A stretch of 64,000 bases of DNA from Gammaproteobacteria bacterium (GTDB lineage: Bacteria > Pseudomonadota > Gammaproteobacteria > Xanthomonadales > Wenzhouxiangellaceae). Under the pieces are notes generated by a model. That model made no database searches. It was given only the letters and a program-made list of their open reading frames with translations, and was not told the DNA's origin. The stretch covers positions 279,937 through 343,936 of the forward strand of contig JAJFKY010000011.1 of NCBI GenBank assembly GCA_021772975.1, read 5' to 3'. Every line of letters begins with the position of its first letter. The first letter of the stretch is position 1. This document shows, piece by piece, positions 53,560 to 62,494 of the stretch. Made by a program: the position numbers and the translations under genes.

Positions 53560-55707
53560 CTAAAATTTTCCGTAATAGCCTTCCTTGAGCGCGTCGTACA
53601 GATTGGCAGCGGTATGCATCTCGCCATCGTACTCAATCTGTTCGCTGCCTTTGACTTCAACCGTGCTGCCATCATCCAGGGTAAACTGATACAAGGTGTT
53701 TTCCAGGTCCTGCTCTTTCACCAGCACGCCCTGAAAGGCCTCCGGATTAAAGCGGAACGTGGTGCAGCCTTTCAGGCCCTGGGCATAGGCATAGCGGTAA
53801 ATATCCTTGAAATCCTGGAACGGATAATCGGTCGGTACATTGGCCGTCTTGGAAATGGACGAATCAATCCATATCTGGGCAGCGGCCTGGATATCGACGT
53901 GCGCCTTGGGACTGACATCATCCGCGGCGATAAAATAGTCCGGCAGCTGGCACTCAGGGTCTTCCGACAAAGGCATGGCCTGTTTATTGATCAGTGCCCG
54001 GTAAGCCAGCAGCTCGAAGGAATAAACCTCGACTTTTTCCTTGCTCTTGCGCCCCTCACGGATCACATTACGTGAATAATGATGAGCAAAACTGGGTTCG
54101 ATGCCGTTGCTGGCATTATTGGCCAGCGACAGCGAAATGGTTCCGGTCGGCGCAATCGAAGTGTGGTGGGTATAACGCGCGCCCTGCTCGGCCAGCTGCT
54201 CCACCAGTTCAGGCTTGAGCTCCGCCACCCGCTGCATATATCGGCTGTAGCGGGTATGCAGTAACCGGCCCTTGATGGATTGCCCCACCTGCCAGCCGTC
54301 AGCGACCATTTCCGGACGCTTGCGCAGCATTTCAGCGGTCACCTCGAAGTCATCATCCATAATTGGCGCCGGGCCTTTCTCGCGGCTCAACTCCAGCGCC
54401 GTTTCCCAGCCGGCGATGGCCATTTCACGGGCAATCGATTCGGTAAACTCCAGAGAATCGGGCTCACCATACTTCATGCCCAGCAGGGTCAGGGTGGAGC
54501 CGAGGCCCAGAAAACCCATGCCATGACGGCGCTTGTATTCAATCTCGAGGCGCTGCTGCTCCAGTGGCAGGCCATTGATCTCCACCACATTATCCAGCAT
54601 CCGGCTGAACACCTTGACCACCTTGCGGTACTCGTCCCAATCAAAACTGGCCTGACTGGTGAAAGGCTGATCCACAAACCGGGTCAGGTTGATAGAACCC
54701 AGCAGGCAGGCGCCATACGGCGGCAGTGGCTGCTCACCGCAGGGATTGGTGGCGCGGATATCCTCACACCACCAGTTGTTGTTCATTTCATTGATGCGGT
54801 CAATCAGAATAAAACCGGGCTCGGCGAAATCATAGGTGGAGGACATGATCATGTCCCACATCCGGCGGGCGGGCACCTTGCGATAGACACTGCACGCCAC
54901 CAGTCCGTCATCCCGACTGAGATAGCCTTTGGTGATCGGCCATTCGCGCCAGATCACCTGTTCGGGATCGTTCAGATCGACTTCCTCGGCTTCCTGCTCG
55001 CTGATGGGGAAAGTCATCACCCATTCTTCGTCGTTGGCGACCGCCTGCATGAACTCATCGGTAATCAGCAGCGAGCAGTTGAACTGCCGCAGCCGGCCAT
55101 CCTCACGTTTGGCGCGGATAAATTCCATCGCATCAGGATGTCCGATTTCGAAGGTCGCCATCTGCGCACCGCGACGCCCACCGGCGGATGACACGGTAAA
55201 GCACATCTTGTCGTAGATATCCATAAACGACAGCGGGCCGGAGGTATACGCGCCGGCACCCGACACGTAGGCGCCACGGGGCCGCAGGGTAGAAAACTCA
55301 TAGCCAATGCCACAGCCGGCTTTCAGCGTCAGACCGGCTTCATGGACTTTATCCAGAATGCCGTCCATGGAATCGGTAATGGTTCCCGACACTGTACAGT
55401 TGATTGTGGAAGTGGCCGGTTTATGCGCCTGGGCACCGGCATTGGAGGTAATCCGGCCGGCCGGGATCGCGCCTCGACGCAATGCCCATAAAAACTGTTC
55501 ACGCCAGTGCTTGCGCAGTTCGGGCGTGGCTTCGACCTCGGCCAACGCAGTTGCCAGGCGCTGCCAGGTGGCATCAACATCCTGATCAAGAATATCGCCG
55601 TGCTTACTTTTCAGGCGGTATTTTTTGTCCCAGATATCCAGCGATGCAGGCTGCAATGGTATGTCTTTGGTATCCATCTTGATTGATTCTCGACGCACAC
55701 TGCTCAT
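53560..55707 (-). CDS. nrdJa: Adenosylcobalamin-dependent (class II) ribonucleotide reductase, catalytic part NrdJa
   Basis: The protein has 715 residues. Family marks: FLWALRRGAIPAGRI, INCTVSGTI, LKAGCGIGYEFSTLRPRGA, GGRRGAQMATFEIGHPD, the catalytic NPCGEQPLPPYGACLLGSIN and ARYTHHTSIAPTGTISL. It reduces ribonucleotides using B12 instead of a tyrosyl radical, so it works with or without oxygen. The ATG at 55707 follows GGGGAT at about 10 bases. The two NrdR-like boxes upstream suggest repression when dATP is high. Confidence 0.94.
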   Translation of the reverse strand: MSSVRRESIKMDTKDIPLQPASLDIWDKKYRLKSKHGDILDQDVDATWQRLATALAEVEATPELRKHWREQFLWALRRGAIPAGRITSNAGAQAHKPATSTINCTVSGTITDSMDGILDKVHEAGLTLKAGCGIGYEFSTLRPRGAYVSGAGAYTSGPLSFMDIYDKMCFTVSSAGGRRGAQMATFEIGHPDAMEFIRAKREDGRLRQFNCSLLITDEFMQAVANDEEWVMTFPISEQEAEEVDLNDPEQVIWREWPITKGYLSRDDGLVACSVYRKVPARRMWDMIMSSTYDFAEPGFILIDRINEMNNNWWCEDIRATNPCGEQPLPPYGACLLGSINLTRFVDQPFTSQASFDWDEYRKVVKVFSRMLDNVVEINGLPLEQQRLEIEYKRRHGMGFLGLGSTLTLLGMKYGEPDSLEFTESIAREMAIAGWETALELSREKGPAPIMDDDFEVTAEMLRKRPEMVADGWQVGQSIKGRLLHTRYSRYMQRVAELKPELVEQLAEQGARYTHHTSIAPTGTISLSLANNASNGIEPSFAHHYSRNVIREGRKSKEKVEVYSFELLAYRALINKQAMPLSEDPECQLPDYFIAADDVSPKAHVDIQAAAQIWIDSSISKTANVPTDYPFQDFKDIYRYAYAQGLKGCTTFRFNPEAFQGVLVKEQDLENTLYQFTLDDGSTVEVKGSEQIEYDGEMHTAANLYDALKEGYYGKF

Positions 55708-55763
55708 GTAATATTATCCCCGTCTGTCAGAAAAGACTTCATCGGTTGTTGCTTGCTCTAATC

Positions 55764-55820
55764 ATAATATGAACACAATGTTTAGTGCCGTCCGCTCACG
55801 ACGGACACAAGATGTTGTGT
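55764..55820 (-). promoter_or_regulatory. Two NrdR-box-like sites and -10 upstream of nrdJab
   Basis: ACACAAGATGTTGTGT (55805-55820) is a perfect 6+4+6 palindrome of the NrdR-box form; a second, weaker match (ACACAATGTTTAGTGC, 55773-55788) lies with its centre 32 bp away, three helical turns, as is usual for NrdR pairs. A TATTAT -10 candidate (55769-55764, minus strand) abuts the second box, a good place for repression. A GTCCG/CGGAC stem lies between the boxes. Confidence 0.72.
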
Positions 55821-55960
55821 AATCAGCTACATTACCCCCCGTCTAGGAGACTGTCAAATCATCCGCCGCGGGTACGCGTCACTGCGGGAATATGCTGACC
55901 GGATCACGTCACTGCAGAACAGGCTGTAACAATGCCCGGGGATGCGCTAGTCTGATCGGC

Positions 55961-56458
55961 ATGAGTTCAGCAGCCCTTCGCACCCCGAATCCGTTAGCGG
56001 TGCATATCGTACTGGTGGAGCCGGAAATTCCGCCCAACACCGGCAATATCATGCGTCTGTGCGCCAATCACGGGGCGCGGCTGCACTTGATCGAACCATT
56101 GGGATTCAGCCTGGAAGACCGTCAACTGCGTCGCGCCGGACTGGATTACCGGGCCCGCAGTTGCTGGCGAAAATATGACAACCTGACACATTTCCGCACC
56201 CGGATACCGGCTGGTCGGTGGCTGGCGTTTTCCACCCGGGGCAGCACCGAATTATGGGATGTTGAATTCAGGCCGGATGATTGCCTGCTGTTCGGCGCGG
56301 AAACCCGCGGGCTCAGTCAGGCGGTGCTGGAGCAGGCCGACCAGGTCATTCGGCTGCCGATGCTGGCGGACAGCCGCAGTCTGAATCTGTCCAATACGGT
56401 CGCGATTGCCAGCTATGAGGCCTGGCGGCAGTTAAGCGCCGCGGCTGGCCGGGACTAG
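55961..56458 (+). CDS. trmL: tRNA (cytidine(34)-2'-O)-methyltransferase
   Basis: The protein has 165 residues of the SPOUT superfamily. The start at 55961 (MSSAALRTPNPLAVHIVLVEPEI) gives the normal family length; the longer frame to 55892 is not conserved-looking. Family marks: EPEIPPNTGNIMRLCANHG, LHLIEPLGF, LFGAETRGLS and the knot segment RLPMLADSRSLNLSNTVAIASYEAWR. It methylates the wobble base of tRNA(Leu). It converges with gpsA, and the two stops overlap by four bases. Confidence 0.95.
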   Translation: MSSAALRTPNPLAVHIVLVEPEIPPNTGNIMRLCANHGARLHLIEPLGFSLEDRQLRRAGLDYRARSCWRKYDNLTHFRTRIPAGRWLAFSTRGSTELWDVEFRPDDCLLFGAETRGLSQAVLEQADQVIRLPMLADSRSLNLSNTVAIASYEAWRQLSAAAGRD

Positions 56459-57474
56459 TTTTCTTTTTTAAGCTCGCGATTGAGCAATACCTGCAAACCC
56501 TTTTGCGGATTCCAGCCCTGGTACAGGATGCCATGCACCTGCTCGCAGATGGGTAAGTCCAACTGGAATTTCTGGCTGAGCCGCTGCACTTCCGCGGCCG
56601 CTTTATAACCTTCCACCACCTGCCCGATTTCGGCAATCGCCTGCTCCAGACCCAGGCCCTGCCCCAGCGCCAGTCCCAGTCGGCGGTTACGCGACAATTC
56701 ACCGGTACAAGTCAGCACCAGATCACCCAGGCCGGCCAGTCCCATCAGCGTTTCCGGTTTGGCGCCCATGGCCGCGCCCAGACGCATCATTTCTGACAAC
56801 CCGCGGGTAATCAGCCCGGCCCGTGCGTTGGAACCCAGCTGCATACCGTCACAGATGCCGGTGGCAATGGCCATCACATTCTTGCTGGCCCCGCCCAATT
56901 CCGCGCCGATCATATCGGCGCTGTAATAAGCCCGCAGACTGCCGCCATGCAGCAGACTGGCGATCTGCCGGCCATAGTGCTCGGTGGAAGCCGCCACGGT
57001 CACGGCGGTGGGCATATCCAGCGCGACTTCGCGTGCGAAAGAAGGTCCGGTAATGACCGCCAACGGCCGTTGTTCGCCCAGAATCTCGCGCGCGCAGGTA
57101 TGCAGCAGACGCCCGCTGCCCGGTTCGAAGCCTTTGCAGGCCCAACTGACCCCGGAGCTATCGCCCAGCCACGGTTGGATGGTTTGCAGTAACTCGGTGA
57201 AAGCGTGACTGGGACAAACCAGCAGCACTTCCCGGGCCCGCGTTACCGCGGTCTGCAGATCGGCTTCGGTGTGCAGATTGTCCGGCACCTTGATATCCGG
57301 CAGATAGCGCGGATTTTCACGCCTGTTCTGTATCTGAGTCAGTAATTCAGCATCCCGGGCCCATAACAGTGTGCGGCGGCCGACGCGCGCCAGCTGCATC
57401 GCCAGTGCGGTGCCCCAAGAACCGGCGCCGAGTACGGCGATATCCGACTGAGCACCGGTTAGGCCGCTGTTCAT
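56455..57474 (-). CDS. gpsA: Glycerol-3-phosphate dehydrogenase [NAD(P)+]
   Basis: The protein has 339 residues. The Rossmann loop is VLGAGSWGTALAMQLARVG, followed by NPRYLPDIKVP, ITGPSFAREVALDMPTAV and the catalytic lysine region GGASKNVMAIATGICDGM, then GLAGLGDLVLTCTGELSRNRR. It makes glycerol 3-phosphate for phospholipids. It follows secB on the minus strand, as in many gammaproteobacteria. Confidence 0.96.
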   Translation of the reverse strand: MNSGLTGAQSDIAVLGAGSWGTALAMQLARVGRRTLLWARDAELLTQIQNRRENPRYLPDIKVPDNLHTEADLQTAVTRAREVLLVCPSHAFTELLQTIQPWLGDSSGVSWACKGFEPGSGRLLHTCAREILGEQRPLAVITGPSFAREVALDMPTAVTVAASTEHYGRQIASLLHGGSLRAYYSADMIGAELGGASKNVMAIATGICDGMQLGSNARAGLITRGLSEMMRLGAAMGAKPETLMGLAGLGDLVLTCTGELSRNRRLGLALGQGLGLEQAIAEIGQVVEGYKAAAEVQRLSQKFQLDLPICEQVHGILYQGWNPQKGLQVLLNRELKKEN

Positions 57475-57528
57475 ACCCGGCTAACCGGGCGCCTGACCGC
57501 CACCGCGGTGAGCACCGACAGAATGCTG

Positions 57529-58047
57529 TTACTCGGCATCGCCTGTCGCCGCGGCTCCAGCTTCCTGCTGCTGTGCTTCCTGCATGCGCTGCGCGTAGAT
57601 TTGCTCAAAGCTGATGGGCTGCAGCACCAACGGCGGGAACCCGGCGGCAGCGACCAGTTGAGTGATGGTCGCGCGCGCGTAAGGGTATAAAGTATTGGGG
57701 CACAGGACATTGATAACACCAGCTTCCTGCTGCTGGTTCATACCGGTTATCTGGAAAATGCCAGCCTGCTGAACTTCACACAGATACGCTGTTTTTTCAT
57801 TGACCAGACCGGTCACGGTAACCGTCAGAATGACTTCATGCAGGCCTTCACCCATTGAATCGAGCCGCTGGGCCAGATTCATTTTCATTTCCAGCTGGCC
57901 CTGCTCCTGGAACACCTGCGGGGTATTGGGTGCTTCAAAAGAAATATCCTTGGTGTAGATGCGCTGCATGTTGAACTGTGCATTGGCAGCAGCTTCCTGA
58001 GCGCCGGCCGCGGCCGCCTGGGGGTCGATTGTCTGTTCGTCAGTCAT
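57529..58047 (-). CDS. secB: Protein-export chaperone SecB
   Basis: The protein has 172 residues. FNMQRIYTKDISFEAPNTPQVF, LTVTVTGLVNEKTAYLCEVQQAGIF and VLCPNTLYPYARATITQLVAAAGFPPLVLQPISFEQIY are diagnostic. It is a tetrameric cytosolic chaperone that brings pre-proteins to SecA. The N- and C-terminal tails are Ala/Gln-rich. It lies 54 bases before gpsA; the rhodanese gene precedes it by 117 bases, a gap that lacks the grxC gene found there in many relatives. Confidence 0.96.
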   Translation of the reverse strand: MTDEQTIDPQAAAAGAQEAAANAQFNMQRIYTKDISFEAPNTPQVFQEQGQLEMKMNLAQRLDSMGEGLHEVILTVTVTGLVNEKTAYLCEVQQAGIFQITGMNQQQEAGVINVLCPNTLYPYARATITQLVAAAGFPPLVLQPISFEQIYAQRMQEAQQQEAGAAATGDAE

Positions 58048-58164
58048 GGGGGTTCCAAAGGTTGTGTAATAAATGGTTAATCGTTAATCATCAGAAGTGT
58101 GGCCTGCTGATCACTTGATCAAGTCCAGGCCAGCAAGCGGACATAGCCGGGCCGGGTTGACTGC

Positions 58165-58584
58165 TTAGACCACCGGGTGCTGATCCTGCTGCCACTGCGC
58201 CAGCCCGCCACGCAACACATAGACTGGTCCGAGCCCCAGTTCCAGCAGCTTGCCGGCATGCTGATGAGATGCCTGGCCCGTCTTGCAGTACAGCAATACC
58301 GGTCGGCCTGTGAGTTTCATCAGTTGCTTATTGCTGGCCTGCAATTGGGACGGCTGGAAGTTGTGCGCGTCGACAATATGCCTGCTGGCAAAATCGTTGC
58401 TGGCGGATAAATCTATCACCACCGCCTCATCCCGGTTAATCAGCCGGATGGCGTCCGCGCTGGAGATGCTTTTAAACTTGCGGGTGGCGCGCCGAAATTC
58501 GGTCACGATAAGCGCCAGCAGCAAAGTTCCAAAGGCGCCGACCAGCACCGGGTGATTACCGGCAAATGCCAGAATTTTTTCCAT
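58165..58584 (-). CDS. Membrane-anchored rhodanese-like protein
   Basis: The protein has 139 residues. One N-terminal membrane segment (ILAFAGNHPVLVGAFGTLLLALIVTEF) precedes a single rhodanese domain (about 38-139) with DEAVVIDLSASNDFASRHIVDA and an active-site cysteine in LLYCKTGQAS. It is a YibN-type protein, which is usually found near secB and gpsA. The sulfur donor and acceptor are unknown. It is divergent from the lipoprotein gene at 58632. Confidence 0.9.
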   Translation of the reverse strand: MEKILAFAGNHPVLVGAFGTLLLALIVTEFRRATRKFKSISSADAIRLINRDEAVVIDLSASNDFASRHIVDAHNFQPSQLQASNKQLMKLTGRPVLLYCKTGQASHQHAGKLLELGLGPVYVLRGGLAQWQQDQHPVV

Positions 58585-58631
58585 TGAGGGATCACTTTAA
58601 TCTTTTTCAGGAACGCGTATTATTATCCAAC

Positions 58632-59636
58632 ATGAAAAACAAACCAACACCGGACCGCCCGGACTCAGCCAGGGTGCGCCGGATAACAGGGCCGGGCCTG
58701 CTGTTGTTGTGCCTGGCCAGCACCGTACTGCTGCAGTGCCAGCCACTCACCCTTGAGGCTGACAGGCAACCCGACACTGGTGCATTCCAGCAACCGCTGA
58801 CAGTCGCCAACCCCGGCTTGAACGAGCTCAGCGGCCTGGCCGGATCAACCCGGCGCGCAGCGGTGCTGTGGGCCCTGAATGACAGCGGTAATGCCAGTCA
58901 ATTGTTTGCCATCGACAAGCACACGGGTGCGGATCTGGGTCAAATCACGGTCCGTGGCGTGGTCAATATTGACTGGGAAGATCTGGCCGCATTCAGCCTG
59001 CACGGACAGCACTGGCTGCTGATTGCCGATGTAGGTGATAACGACGCGGTCCGCCAGCTGGTGCATTTATGGCTGGTGCCGGAACCTCAGCCGGACGCTG
59101 ACGGCCACTATTCCGGTAGTGTTCAACCAGCCGCTGATCTTGCCTACGTCTATCCAGCCGGCCCGCGCGACGCCGAATCGGTGGCTGTCGATGTCAGCGC
59201 CGGACAGATTATCGTGATCAGCAAACGCGACCGGCTGCCGGGGGTCTACCAGTTACCTTTGCTGCTGAGCACCCCGGACCAGGTCCTGACGGCTGAACTG
59301 ACCACGCGGATCACCCATCTGCAACAACCCAACGCTGCCGACCAGGCATTGTTTGGTCAATACACGCCCTGGATATCCCAGCCAACCGGCTTAACTATCC
59401 GGGCTTTGCCGAATGGTGACCAGCAGGCTCTGCTGCTGACTTACAAGCAGCTTTATCAGTACCGGAAAACCGTCAGCACCAGTTGGGCGGAAACCTTCAG
59501 CCAGCCGCCGCTGATTGTGACGATGCCGTATCTGCGCCAGGCCGAGGCAGTCAGCTTCGACCAACAGGACGATTTTTTCTGGCTGACCAGCGAGCAGTTG
59601 CCGACGCCTTTATACCGCCTGCCGCTGCAGGATTGA
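58632..59636 (+). CDS. Lipoprotein, beta-propeller-like, unknown function
   Basis: The protein has 334 residues from the ATG at 58632; the longer frame to 58566 overlaps the divergent gene. A lipobox-like LLQC follows a hydrophobic stretch (GLLLLCLASTVLLQC). Recurrent motifs are LWALNDSGNASQLFAID, VNIDWEDLAAF, WLLIADVGDN, YPAGPRDAESVAVD and VISKRDRLPGVYQLP. These look like blades of a propeller. I recognise the pattern DWEDLA...ADVGDN...RDAES as a conserved bacterial family but not a function. Its neighbours give no hint. Confidence 0.7.
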   Translation: MKNKPTPDRPDSARVRRITGPGLLLLCLASTVLLQCQPLTLEADRQPDTGAFQQPLTVANPGLNELSGLAGSTRRAAVLWALNDSGNASQLFAIDKHTGADLGQITVRGVVNIDWEDLAAFSLHGQHWLLIADVGDNDAVRQLVHLWLVPEPQPDADGHYSGSVQPAADLAYVYPAGPRDAESVAVDVSAGQIIVISKRDRLPGVYQLPLLLSTPDQVLTAELTTRITHLQQPNAADQALFGQYTPWISQPTGLTIRALPNGDQQALLLTYKQLYQYRKTVSTSWAETFSQPPLIVTMPYLRQAEAVSFDQQDDFFWLTSEQLPTPLYRLPLQD

Positions 59637-59738
59637 TAACACCGGCTTTAAACCGCGCCGCGGTTTTCGACATCCCACGCTGTGCGTACCAGACAAGCTG
59701 GCAGCGCCTGACCTACTACGCACAGGAGTTATACCCGG

Positions 59739-60860
59739 ATGACACATTTACCAAAGGCCGCATTGTTCGGCCTGTGCCTGGCGGCGTCAGCCGCACTGGC
59801 CGAACAGCAGAACATTACCCGGGACATTACGCCTGATGCCCACCACCTGCAGCAGCAACTGGATAAGCAGGCGTCGGAATGGCTGCAAGAATATGCCGTT
59901 CCCAGTGTCGCGGTGGCTTATATCAAATCGGGCGAGCTGGCCTGGACCGCTGTCTACGGTGAGCAAAGCCCGGGGGTACCCGCCTCCCCACAAACCCTGT
60001 ACAACATTGCCTCGATGACCAAGCCGATTACCGCGGAAGTCATTCTGCGACTGGCCGCCGCGCAGCAACTCGGCCTGGACGAGTCGATGGCTGGCCACTG
60101 GGTAGACCCCGACATCAAGGATAACCCCTGGCACCGGCTGTTGACGCCGCGTATCCATCTGACCCATCAGACCGGTTTCGCCAACTGGCGGCGCGACACG
60201 GAGAACCGTCTGACTTTTCAATGGCAGCCCGGCACCCAAACCGGTTACTCTGGTGAAGGCTACGAATATCTCGCCCGCTTTGCGGAGCTTAACACCGGTC
60301 AGAACTTCACCGAGCTGGCCCGGCAGTATGTATTCGGTCCGCTGCAGATGCACAACAGCTCGTATATCGAACGTGACTGGTTTGCCGGCCGGGTGGCCGC
60401 ACCCGTCGGTCCCGGAGGTGAACCCGGCGACCCGGTGATACGACAAAACCGGATAGCTTCCGATGACCTGTATACCACTGCGGCAGACTACGCCGGATTT
60501 CTGATCAGCGTGATGCGCAATCAGGGCTTGAATGAGCCTATTGCCAAGCAGCGCCTGCAGATTGCGCAGGACATTAAAGACAATTTATGTCATCCAGAAC
60601 GCCTGCAACCGGAGCACTGTCCGGAGCGGATGGGGTTTGGCCTGGGCTGGTCCGTGTTCGAATATCCGCAGGAAACCGTGGTGATGCATGGTGGCGGTGA
60701 CTGGGGTGAACGCACGCTGGGATTTTTTGTTCCCGAGCGTCAGCTCGGGGTGATTATTTTTACCAACGGCGCCAATGGTATGCGGGTCATCCGTGATATC
60801 GCAGGCATGTTATATGACAACCCCAAATATCAGGCTTTTTTGAATTTCCAGGCCCGCTAG
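59739..60860 (+). CDS. Exported beta-lactamase-fold serine hydrolase
   Basis: The protein has 373 residues. It has a signal peptide (KAALFGLCLAASAALA) and class C/family VIII motifs: Ser92-x-x-Lys95 (IASMTKPITAEV), Tyr170 in GYSGEGYEYLA, and His317 in VMHGGGDWGE replacing KTG. It could be a penicillin-binding protein, an esterase or a D-aminopeptidase; the HGG form argues against classical beta-lactamase. The substrate is unknown. It is alone, 102 bases after the lipoprotein gene, with AGGAG about 14 bases before its ATG. Confidence 0.88.
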   Translation: MTHLPKAALFGLCLAASAALAEQQNITRDITPDAHHLQQQLDKQASEWLQEYAVPSVAVAYIKSGELAWTAVYGEQSPGVPASPQTLYNIASMTKPITAEVILRLAAAQQLGLDESMAGHWVDPDIKDNPWHRLLTPRIHLTHQTGFANWRRDTENRLTFQWQPGTQTGYSGEGYEYLARFAELNTGQNFTELARQYVFGPLQMHNSSYIERDWFAGRVAAPVGPGGEPGDPVIRQNRIASDDLYTTAADYAGFLISVMRNQGLNEPIAKQRLQIAQDIKDNLCHPERLQPEHCPERMGFGLGWSVFEYPQETVVMHGGGDWGERTLGFFVPERQLGVIIFTNGANGMRVIRDIAGMLYDNPKYQAFLNFQAR

Positions 60861-60900
60861 GGCTGGGTGATAGCGCTTTAGGCGCCGGCTGTTCAGCACC

Positions 60901-60921
60901 AACCCGGCCGCGAGCCGGGTT
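60901..60921. terminator. Hairpin between convergent hydrolase and photolyase genes
   Basis: AACCCGGC (60901-60908) pairs with GCCGGGTT (60914-60921), loop CGCGA. It sits between two convergent genes. There is no T-run on either side, so termination is only probable. Confidence 0.45.
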
Positions 60922-60937
60922 ATCTGGCGCGTGCCGC

Positions 60938-62479
60938 TCAGCCCGATTTGCGCAAAAAAGCTTCCGCTGAATCGCGGATGGCCTGCTGATCTTCAGGCTT
61001 ACGCCGGCGCCATTGTGAGACGATCAAGCTCATGCGTGGATTGCCCGCCAGCTTATCCAGATGCCGGTCAATAAAATGCCAGTACAGATAATTGAATGGG
61101 CAGGCCTGCGGACCGGTTTTCCGCTTGACATCAAACCGGCAATGCTGACAGTAGTCGCTCATCTTGTTGATGTAATTACCGCTGCTGACGTAAGGCTTGG
61201 TAGCCACACCGCCGCCATCGGCATACTGGCTCATGCCACGCGTATTGGGCAACTGTACCCATTCAACGGCATCCGCATATACCCCCAGATACCAGGCATC
61301 CACCGCCGCCGGATCGCTGCCGGTCAATAACGCGAAATTGCCAATCACCATCAGACGCTGAATATGATGTGCGTAGGCATTATCCAGTGAATCATTCAAA
61401 CTGCTGGCCAGACAGGCCAGCTCGGTCTCGCCGCTCCAGAAATAATCAGGTAACCCGCGCTGATGATCAAAATGATTGGCGCAGGCAAAATCCGGCATTT
61501 TCCACCAGTACATGCCGCGCATGTATTCACGCCAGCCGATAACCTGGCGGATAAAACCTTCTGCCTGACTGATATCGATCTGATCCTGATGCTGACGCCA
61601 ATACCCTGCCACCGCCTCGACCACCTCCAGCGGCCTGATCAGTTTCATGTTCAACGCCGCTGACAGCCGTGAATGAAACAGCCACGGCGCACCAGCCGCG
61701 GTGCGGCTGGTCATGGCGTCCTGAAAATCACCAAAATGCTTCAGGCGATTTTTCAAAAAATCATTCAGCTCGGCCAGTGCTTCATCATGAGTTAATGGCC
61801 AATCCAGCTGGCCGGCATCCACCTGACCAAAATAATCCACCGATTGCTCATCCAGCATGCTCAAAATGTCGCTGACATCACGACAATAATGGGGGTACGC
61901 CGGTAACTCCTGACCCTTGGGCAATGTTTTACGATTGCTTTTATCGTAATTCCACTCCCCGCCTGCGGGCTTATCGCCATCCATCAAAATGCCATGCTCG
62001 CGCCGCATCTTGCGGTAGAAGGTTTCCATTAATGGCTGCTTTTTTTCACCAAACTGCTCAGCCACGCTATCGCGCTGGGTCATAAAGTGTTCGCTATCGA
62101 CCACAGTGGCTTCGATATCCAGCGTTTGGCAAAACTTAATTAATTGTTGCTCCAGCCGATATTCGTCCGGGTATTGATATTCGAACTTTTCGATGCGGTG
62201 CGCTTTGATCAGCGCTTTCAGGTTATCAGCTAGCGACTGCCGGTTATCAGCATCATCCAGCCGCCAGTAAATAACCTGATGGCCTCGTTCGCGCAGTTGC
62301 CCGGCAAACAGGCGCATGGCGGTAAAAAAACACAGGATTTTTTGCACATGGTGCCTGACGTAATCGGTTTCCTGGCGCATTTCGCACAGGAAATACCACA
62401 CCTGGTCATCGCTGTCCGCAAACCAGCTGTGCCGGCAGTCAAGCTGATCGCCCAGGATCAGCCGCAGAGTTTTAGCCAT
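60938..62479 (-). CDS. Iron-sulfur bacterial photolyase/cryptochrome (PhrB type)
   Basis: The protein has 513 residues. RLILGDQLDCRHSWF and FEYQYPDEYRLEQQL match the photolyase-related N-terminal domain, and GWREYMRGMYWWKMPDFACANHF the FAD domain. The four 4Fe-4S cysteines are kept: one in DFACANHF and C-x2-C-x12-C near the C-terminus (CQHCRF, then ACPFNYLYWHF). This is the FeS-BCP class, known to repair (6-4) photoproducts in PhrB. It starts 15 bases after the arginine deiminase stop, so the two are probably co-transcribed. Confidence 0.93.
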   Translation of the reverse strand: MAKTLRLILGDQLDCRHSWFADSDDQVWYFLCEMRQETDYVRHHVQKILCFFTAMRLFAGQLRERGHQVIYWRLDDADNRQSLADNLKALIKAHRIEKFEYQYPDEYRLEQQLIKFCQTLDIEATVVDSEHFMTQRDSVAEQFGEKKQPLMETFYRKMRREHGILMDGDKPAGGEWNYDKSNRKTLPKGQELPAYPHYCRDVSDILSMLDEQSVDYFGQVDAGQLDWPLTHDEALAELNDFLKNRLKHFGDFQDAMTSRTAAGAPWLFHSRLSAALNMKLIRPLEVVEAVAGYWRQHQDQIDISQAEGFIRQVIGWREYMRGMYWWKMPDFACANHFDHQRGLPDYFWSGETELACLASSLNDSLDNAYAHHIQRLMVIGNFALLTGSDPAAVDAWYLGVYADAVEWVQLPNTRGMSQYADGGGVATKPYVSSGNYINKMSDYCQHCRFDVKRKTGPQACPFNYLYWHFIDRHLDKLAGNPRMSLIVSQWRRRKPEDQQAIRDSAEAFLRKSG

Positions 62480-62494
62480 CCACTGAGATCAGGC

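Noticed and set aside
55821..55960. Cobalamin riboswitch before nrdJa
   Set aside because: Expected for a B12-dependent enzyme in some bacteria, but no B12 box or aptamer layout is visible; NrdR boxes explain control better.
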